DNA of 10,167 nt from Chloroflexota bacterium (GTDB lineage Bacteria; Chloroflexota; Anaerolineae; 4572-78; J111): contig RFJV01000003.1 of NCBI GenBank assembly GCA_003694775.1, positions 1 to 10,167 of the forward strand, read 5' to 3'. A program made the position numbers and the translations under genes. The notes under the pieces were generated by a model. It was not told the origin of the DNA and did no database searches. It worked only from the letters and a program-made list of their open reading frames with translations. Each line of letters begins with the position of its first letter. Positions within the stretch are counted from its first letter, which is position 1. Below, one piece after another: positions 5,865 to 10,167 of the stretch.

Positions 5865-7616
5865 TCAGCGGTCCATATCCTGCAGAGCCTTTGCCACCGC
5901 CGCGGCCCGGTTGTCCACATTGAGCTTGGTAAAGATGCTCTGCACGTGCTTCTTCACCGTATTAACGGTCACGGTCAGCACCTCAGCAATCTGCTTGTTG
6001 GTGTAGCCCTGAATCAGCAGGGCCAGCACCTCCTCCTCCCGCTCGCTCAGGTTGTGGGCCTTGAGACGGGCCACCCCGCGGGCAGTCTGGATGGCAATGG
6101 CGGCCTGGTTTGCCAGGATGGTCAGCAGTTTTTTGTCCCAGGCGGAAAAATCGCGCAGATGGTCGGCATAGAGACTGAAGCACCCCAGCGGCCCGGCCTT
6201 GCCCGGAACCAGCAGAGGCACAATAATGGCCGACACCCAGTTCTGCGCCACAGCCAGGTCGCGGCGGTGAAAAGCCGGATGCTGGCGCAGGTCGTCTACG
6301 GTGATGGGACGGCGCAGGCGTACGGCCAGGCCGGTCAGACTGCTGTCCAGGGGCAGGCGGTCGGCGCGGCGGTAGCCCGGCGGCGACTGGCGAAGCACCA
6401 GCATATCATCCTCGGCCAGCGTCCAGATGGCCCCCACCGGCATATTCATCAGCCGGCAGGCCCGGTCGACAATCAGCTCAAAAAGCTGGTCTTCGTCCGC
6501 GGTCAACAGCATCTCCCCAATTTCGTGGATGACATCCAGCAAGCGGATTTCCTGAATGGCGACCACCGCCTGCGCGGCCAGCGTTTCCAGCAAACGGCAG
6601 TCCGCGGGCGTAAAGGCATTGGGCAGGGGACTTTCCAGGTTCAGCACCCCCTCCACCCGGCCTCCGGGACCGATGAGCGGCACGGCCAGTTCGGAGCGCA
6701 TCTCCCGGTCTGCCGGCAGGGGCTGGTAGATGGCCCGCCAGTGCGGGTCGTGCAGGTCGGCAATGAGCAGGGATTTTTTGTTGACCGCCACCCAGCCGAC
6801 CACGCTCCGCTCGTCCAGCGGCAGGGGCCGGCCCACGTCCGGCTGGTCGCCCTTGCGGCCGGCCAGCGCCCTGATGGTCAGCATTCCCTGGGCGGGGTCG
6901 TACAGCTCAAAACTGCCGTACTGGGCCGCGGTGATGTCCAGACCAATGGAGAGGATTTCCTGCAGAATCTGCTCCAGGTTGGAGCAACTGCTCAGCATCT
7001 GCGAGGCCCGCTCCAGCTTTTCCAGTTCGCTGACCCGCCGGGCCAGCTCGCGGCTCAGCCCGCCGACCTTGCGCCCGTGGTAAATAGCCATAGCCGCCAG
7101 GTTGGCAAAGTTATCCAGGGCCAGCAGTTCCACCTCGTCAAAGGGGCGGTCTTCCAGGCGGTAAACATACAGCAGGCCAACAATCTCCCCCCCCACCATC
7201 AGCGGGGTGCAGACCAGCACCTGCGCGCCGGCTGACCGCTTGGCCGGATGAATATCCACCCCCACCTGCTCGTAAGAAATGAGCCGGCGGCGGTACTGGA
7301 TGGTGCGCCAGCCCAAACCATCGGGCCGGGGAAAGTCGTCGGTAGAGGCGTGCTCCGGTTCTCCGGCAGAGACGCGGGAATCGGGCACAAAGGTCCGGCT
7401 GGCCTCATCGTACATCCAGATGACCGCGGACGCGTGGGGCGTTCCCGGCGGCACTCCGGCACTCACCGCCTGCACCGCGCCCTCCACCACCAACTGCAGG
7501 GTGGTGCGCAGGTCGTCGCCCATTCCCAGCCGGCTGATGCGCGCTCCAATCTCGTTGAGGGTGGCCAGTATATCGACCAGATTTAACGGTTCGGATGAAT
7601 GTTTGCCAGAACTCAA
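5865..7616 (-). CDS. Triple-GAF LuxR-family transcriptional regulator
   Basis: Cytoplasmic regulator of about 583 residues from a TTG at 7616. It has three GAF-like sensor modules in tandem (roughly residues 30-182, 210-356 and 370-510), then a C-terminal LuxR helix-turn-helix (522-575) with LSEREEEVLALL and the recognition region YTNKQIAEVLTVTVNTVKKHVQSIF. There is no receiver, kinase or membrane segment, so it probably couples a small ligand or redox signal sensed by GAF directly to DNA binding. Start choice: the frame stays open to a TTG at 7724, but that would overlap the start of lysW on the other strand and its promoter. TTG 7616 has GGCGGA 9 nt upstream and begins just before the first GAF helix. 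No in-frame ATG fits before residue 32. It lies upstream of the flavin operon on the same strand, but that operon has its own promoter. Ligand and targets are unknown. Confidence 0.88.
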   Translation of the reverse strand: MSSGKHSSEPLNLVDILATLNEIGARISRLGMGDDLRTTLQLVVEGAVQAVSAGVPPGTPHASAVIWMYDEASRTFVPDSRVSAGEPEHASTDDFPRPDGLGWRTIQYRRRLISYEQVGVDIHPAKRSAGAQVLVCTPLMVGGEIVGLLYVYRLEDRPFDEVELLALDNFANLAAMAIYHGRKVGGLSRELARRVSELEKLERASQMLSSCSNLEQILQEILSIGLDITAAQYGSFELYDPAQGMLTIRALAGRKGDQPDVGRPLPLDERSVVGWVAVNKKSLLIADLHDPHWRAIYQPLPADREMRSELAVPLIGPGGRVEGVLNLESPLPNAFTPADCRLLETLAAQAVVAIQEIRLLDVIHEIGEMLLTADEDQLFELIVDRACRLMNMPVGAIWTLAEDDMLVLRQSPPGYRRADRLPLDSSLTGLAVRLRRPITVDDLRQHPAFHRRDLAVAQNWVSAIIVPLLVPGKAGPLGCFSLYADHLRDFSAWDKKLLTILANQAAIAIQTARGVARLKAHNLSEREEEVLALLIQGYTNKQIAEVLTVTVNTVKKHVQSIFTKLNVDNRAAAVAKALQDMDR

Positions 7617-7646
7617 TTTACCATATCCGCCAAAATGTGGTATTAT
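7617..7646 (+). promoter_or_regulatory. Probable lysW promoter
   Basis: TTTACC (7617-7622) and TATTAT (7641-7646) with an 18-nt spacer form a moderate sigma-70-like promoter. Transcription would start near 7653, about 60 nt before lysW. The -35 box begins exactly beside the proposed TTG start of the divergent LuxR gene, so the two genes share a very short control region. Confidence 0.5.
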
Positions 7647-7712
7647 CTTACGCCACAGCAGAGACGCTTCTTTTCCCCCTATAATTTTAAGCGAAAAAGG
7701 AGATTTTGAACA

Positions 7713-7886
7713 ATGAGCATCCAAGCTGAATGCCCTGAATGCGCGGCAGACGTGGCCCTGCCCGATGATGTGATGGAAGGTGAAATCGTCCAGTGCCCGG
7801 ACTGCGGTGTGGAGCTGGAAGTTGTCCAGCTCGACCCGCCCACCCTGGACCTGGCTCCGGAAGAGGAAGAAGACTGGGGCGAGTAA
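7713..7886 (+). CDS. lysW: Amino-group carrier protein LysW (alpha-aminoadipate/glutamate carrier)
   Basis: Small acidic carrier protein of 57 residues. In this pathway the amino group of alpha-aminoadipate (or glutamate) is joined to the gamma-carboxyl of its C-terminal Glu, which protects the amino group and presents the substrate to later enzymes. The N-terminal half has two CxxC pairs, CPEC (7-10) and CPDC (28-31), forming the expected zinc site. The tail is rich in Glu/Asp and ends in the diagnostic EDWGE with the terminal Glu57 intact. The ATG at 7713 is preceded by AAGGAG with a 10-nt spacing. The stop is 33 nt before lysX, which points to an operon with lysX and lysY. The length matches known LysW proteins (about 53-60). 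Confidence 0.95.
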   Translation: MSIQAECPECAADVALPDDVMEGEIVQCPDCGVELEVVQLDPPTLDLAPEEEEDWGE

Positions 7887-7919
7887 TCACCTGCCCTGGG
7901 CTGTCGACGAGGTTTAATA

Positions 7920-8771
7920 ATGAAAATTGGGATGCTTCTGTCGCGTGTCCGCGTAGAAGAGAAACTGCTGATTCAGGCGTTCGAAAAACGCGGCCTGGCG
8001 ATTGATTTAATTGACGACCGCAAGGTAATTTTTGACCTGCAGGAAAACGGCTGGCAGGAATATGATGTGGTGCTGGAGCGATGCGTTAACCACTCGCGCG
8101 CCCTGTACGCTCTCCGGATTTTGAACGATTGGGGAATTCCTACGGTCAACCGGTACCAGGTAGCTCTGATTTGCGGCAACAAGCTGGAAACATCGTCGGC
8201 GCTGGCCCGCGACGGTGTGCCGATGCCCCGGTGCAAAATAGCTTTTACCCCGGAATCGGCCCTCCAGGCGATTGAGGAGATGGGTTATCCGGTGGTGCTG
8301 AAGCCGGCTGTCGGCTCTTGGGGCCGTCTGCTGGCAAAAGTGAACGACCGGGAAGCCGCTGAAGCCCTGCTGGAGCATAAACAGGTGTTAGGGAACTACA
8401 ACCACTCCATTTACTACATCCAGGAATATATCGACAAACCGGGGCGCGACATCCGGGCCTTTGTGGTGGGTAATGAAACCATCGCCGCCATTTACCGCAC
8501 CAGCCCCCACTGGATAACCAACACCGCCCGCGGGGGGCAGGCCACCAACTGCCCGGTTACGCCAGAAATCAACGACCTTTCCGTGGCCGCGGCTAACGCT
8601 GTGGGTGGAGGCGTGGTGGCGGTTGACCTGCTGGAAAACCAGGCCGGCCAACTGCTGGTCAACGAAGTGAACTACACAATGGAATTCCGTAACAGCATCG
8701 ACACCACGGGGGTCAACATTCCGGACGTGGTGGTGGATTACGTGCTCAAAGTGGCGCAGGGGAAGGGATAG
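7920..8771 (+). CDS. lysX: LysW-substrate ligase, ATP-grasp (LysX/ArgX)
   Basis: ATP-dependent ligase of 283 residues, the family's normal length. It forms an amide between the C-terminal Glu of LysW and the amino group of alpha-aminoadipate (LysX) or glutamate (ArgX). The RimK-like ATP-grasp fold is visible: [17 protein letters not shown] (125-141) with an ATP-binding Lys and glycine-rich loop, YIQEYI (167-171), [10 protein letters not shown], the substrate-region motif [13 protein letters not shown] (201-213) and the metal-binding set D236, E249 and N251 in VNEVN. The ATG at 7920 has GAGG 7 nt upstream. It lies directly between lysW and lysY. Whether it prefers aminoadipate, glutamate or both is not decided here; the symbol reflects the family. 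A separate RimK or glutathione-type ligase is less likely because of lysW next door. Confidence 0.94.
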   Translation: MKIGMLLSRVRVEEKLLIQAFEKRGLAIDLIDDRKVIFDLQENGWQEYDVVLERCVNHSRALYALRILNDWGIPTVNRYQVALICGNKLETSSALARDGVPMPRCKIAFTPESALQAIEEMGYPVVLKPAVGSWGRLLAKVNDREAAEALLEHKQVLGNYNHSIYYIQEYIDKPGRDIRAFVVGNETIAAIYRTSPHWITNTARGGQATNCPVTPEINDLSVAAANAVGGGVVAVDLLENQAGQLLVNEVNYTMEFRNSIDTTGVNIPDVVVDYVLKVAQGKG

Positions 8772-8773
8772 GT

Positions 8774-8865
8774 ATGGGATGGGGGATATGGGATGGGGGA
8801 TGGAAATCTCCTAATCTCTAATCTCTTATCTCCCAATCTCCAATCCCCAATCTCCAATCTCCAAC
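8774..8865. repeat. Bipartite repeat tract between lysX and lysY
   Basis: The gap starts with two identical 14-nt units ATGGGATGGGGGAT (8774-8787 and 8788-8801), each made of two 7-nt halves. It continues after a short junction with about seven pyrimidine-rich heptamers of the type AATCTCC/AATCTCT (8806-8865). As in the tract at 4485-4592, a G-rich arm is followed by a C-rich arm that is roughly complementary to it. The AATCTCC units are the reverse complement of GATTGGA-type units near 2700. The tract ends at the AGGAA ribosome site of lysY, so it is part of the lysX-lysY intercistronic RNA. Confidence 0.88.
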
Positions 8866-8878
8866 AGGAACAACACCA

Positions 8879-9922
8879 ATGACCGAAAAGATTACCGTCA
8901 GTATTGTAGGCGGCAGTGGCTATGTTGGCGGGGAGCTACTGCGGTTGCTGCTGTTTCACCCGCGAGTGCAGGTCAGGCAAATCACCAGCGTCAGCCAGAT
9001 GGGCAAATTTGTGCACCACGCCCACCCGAACCTGCGCGGACTGACCAATCTGCAGTTTACCCATCCCGACACGCTGGAGGCGTGCGATTTGCTGTTTCTG
9101 GCCCAGCCGCACGGCTACGCCGCCCAGCACATCGACCGGTTTGCCGGCCTGGCAGAGCGAATCATCGATACCTCGGCGGATTTCCGATTGCGCAGTTCTG
9201 ATGACTACGCGCAGTGGTACGGCGAACCCCATCCCGCGCCCGGCTGGCTGGAAAAGTTTGTCTACGGCCTGCCGGAGCGGTACCGGGAGGCGCTGGCCGG
9301 GGCCAGGTATGCCAGCGGCGTGGGTTGCAACGCCACCGTCACCAATCTGGCTCTGGCTCCCCTGGCCGATGCCGGCCTGCTGTCCGGCGGCCAGGTGGTC
9401 GCCGACATCAAAGTTGGCTCGTCGGAGGGTGGGGCGCGGCCCAACGAAGGGTCGCACCACCCGGAGCGGAGCGGCGCGGTGCGGTCGTTCAAACCCACCG
9501 GACACCGCCACCAGGCCGAGGTGCGGCAGGTGCTGGGCAAGGATTTTGCCCTGTTTATGTCGGTCACATCGGTGGAGCTGGTGCGAGGCGCGCTGGTCAC
9601 TGCACACTGTTTGCTGAACCGGCGGGTCGAAGAAAAAGAGCTGTGGAAAATTTACCGCCAGGCGTACAAACAGGAGCCATTCATCCGGCTGGTCAAGCAG
9701 AAAACCGGTATTTTCCGCTACCCGGAGCCAAAACTGCTGGCCGGCTCCAACTTCTGCGATATCGGGTTTGAGGTGGAGGAAGAAACCGGCCGGGTGGTGG
9801 TCATCGCCGCCATTGACAATCTGATGAAGGGCGCGGCCGGCAGTGCTGTGCAGTCAATGAACGTGATGCTGGGCTGGCCGGAAACCACCGGCCTGGAGTT
9901 CCCCGGTCTGCACCCGATTTGA
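8879..9922 (+). CDS. lysY: LysW-aminoadipyl/glutamyl-phosphate reductase (LysY, ArgC family)
   Basis: NADPH-dependent reductase of 347 residues. It converts the LysW-bound acyl phosphate to the semialdehyde on the way to lysine (or ornithine/arginine). The N-terminal Rossmann motif VGGSGYVGGELLRLL spans about 10-24. Catalytic Cys150 lies in SGVGCNATVTN, a LysY-like form where classical ArgC has PGCYPT. KVGSSEGG (178-185) replaces the usual ArgC VSGAGR-type loop. The catalytic His region GHRHQAE (208-214) and the C-terminal DNLMKGAAGSAVQ motif (313-325) are present. The ATG start has AGGAA 8 nt upstream. lysW and lysX lie upstream in the same direction. It belongs to the ArgC superfamily, but the motif set and neighbours favour the LysW-dependent branch. 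Aminoadipate versus glutamate specificity is open. The kinase lysZ does not follow directly; a toxin gene does. Confidence 0.93.
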   Translation: MTEKITVSIVGGSGYVGGELLRLLLFHPRVQVRQITSVSQMGKFVHHAHPNLRGLTNLQFTHPDTLEACDLLFLAQPHGYAAQHIDRFAGLAERIIDTSADFRLRSSDDYAQWYGEPHPAPGWLEKFVYGLPERYREALAGARYASGVGCNATVTNLALAPLADAGLLSGGQVVADIKVGSSEGGARPNEGSHHPERSGAVRSFKPTGHRHQAEVRQVLGKDFALFMSVTSVELVRGALVTAHCLLNRRVEEKELWKIYRQAYKQEPFIRLVKQKTGIFRYPEPKLLAGSNFCDIGFEVEEETGRVVVIAAIDNLMKGAAGSAVQSMNVMLGWPETTGLEFPGLHPI

Positions 9923-9931
9923 GACGTAAGA

Positions 9932-9960
9932 ATTGTCAAATCTGACAATTTGACGATAAT
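9932..9960 (+). promoter_or_regulatory. Palindrome overlapping a putative toxin promoter
   Basis: A perfect 7-bp inverted repeat ATTGTCA-N4-TGACAAT (9932-9949) lies just after the lysY stop. Its left half contains TTGTCA (9933-9938), which with GATAAT (9955-9960) and a 16-nt spacer forms a plausible promoter. An operator over the -35/spacer is the usual arrangement for self-regulated toxin-antitoxin genes. No U tract follows, so it is a poor terminator for lysY. The predicted start, near 9967, coincides with the toxin ATG. Confidence 0.45.
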
Positions 9961-9965
9961 GACCA

Positions 9966-10167
9966 ATGCAGTACGAAATTGAATTTACACCAGAAGCCCT
10001 TGAGGACCTGAGCTTCTTTAGAAAATACGAACAGAAAAAAATCGTTACCGGGATTGAAAACCAATTAAGATATGAACCTACTCGCGAAACACGAAACCGA
10101 AAACGTTTACGCCCGAACGATGTAGCAGAGTGGGAACTGCGAATTGGCAGATATCGTGTCTTTTATA
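9966..10167 (+). CDS. RelE/ParE-family toxin (3' end outside window)
   Basis: The frame runs from ATG 9966 to the window edge, 67 codons without a stop. The product begins MQYEIEFTPEALEDLSFFRK and contains EPTRETRNRKRLRPN followed by EWELRIGRYRVFY, the beta-strand core with conserved basic and aromatic residues typical of RelE/ParE-superfamily toxins of type II systems (usually 80-100 residues). The family includes ribosome-dependent mRNA endonucleases and gyrase poisons; which of these applies cannot be told. No Shine-Dalgarno sequence is visible before the ATG. No antitoxin gene is seen upstream (lysY ends 43 nt before), so a partner, if any, should follow downstream. Local GC is about 43% over 9961-10140, lower than the neighbouring genes, which suggests recent acquisition. 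Confidence 0.8.
   Translation, partial: MQYEIEFTPEALEDLSFFRKYEQKKIVTGIENQLRYEPTRETRNRKRLRPNDVAEWELRIGRYRVFY

Noticed and set aside
5394..7235. 613-codon open frame on the plus strand, antisense to the LuxR gene and the flavin leader
   Set aside because: It runs through the riboswitch and terminators, has no recognisable domain, and mirrors the GC-rich codon pattern of the true gene on the other strand.
7617..7724. Longer LuxR protein starting at TTG 7724
   Set aside because: It would overlap the lysW start codon, its ribosome site and its promoter on the opposite strand, and the added residues match no domain.

Overview
The window reads as a chromosomal segment of a GC-rich bacterium, most likely a member of the Chloroflexota (Anaerolineae-like). 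That placement is inferred from three things seen together: a LysW carrier-protein amino-acid pathway, an FMN-riboswitch-controlled ABC transporter of the RibXY type, and short tandem heptamer/octamer repeats filling several intergenic gaps. No rRNA, tRNA, CRISPR array, insertion sequence or phage gene is visible.

Layout. (1) Bases 1-921, plus strand: the 3' part of miaA (tRNA dimethylallyltransferase). It converges on, and overlaps by 4 bp, (2) a receiver-GAF-histidine kinase (2534-918, minus) with its own promoter and a heptamer repeat tract upstream. (3) Bases 5834-2726, minus: a flavin-responsive transport operon. It has a near-perfect sigma-70 promoter (TTGACA-N16-TATAAT), a full FMN aptamer, an elaborate leader with three terminator-like hairpins, then a permease (ribX-like), a lipoprotein substrate-binding protein (ribY-like) and an ATPase. 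(4) 7616-5865, minus: a three-GAF LuxR-type regulator. (5) 7713-9922, plus: lysW, lysX and lysY/argC, the carrier protein, ligase and reductase of LysW-dependent lysine and/or arginine synthesis, preceded by a promoter. (6) 9966 to the window end, plus: the 5' part of a RelE/ParE-type toxin gene in visibly A/T-richer DNA.

How the parts work together. The transporter operon is the clearest regulatory unit: FMN binding to the leader should switch off synthesis of an importer for riboflavin or a flavin precursor. The leader's terminator cluster would also insulate the operon from read-through out of the upstream LuxR gene. LysW, LysX and LysY act in sequence: LysX attaches the substrate amino group to the C-terminal Glu of LysW, and LysY reduces the phosphorylated LysW-bound intermediate. 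The kinase and the GAF-LuxR protein are sensory regulators whose signals cannot be read from sequence.

The best candidates for something little described are the flavin leader, with mutually exclusive pairings and a possible aptamer-strand antiterminator, and the repeated G-rich/C-rich repeat tracts, one of which sits inside the transporter operon.
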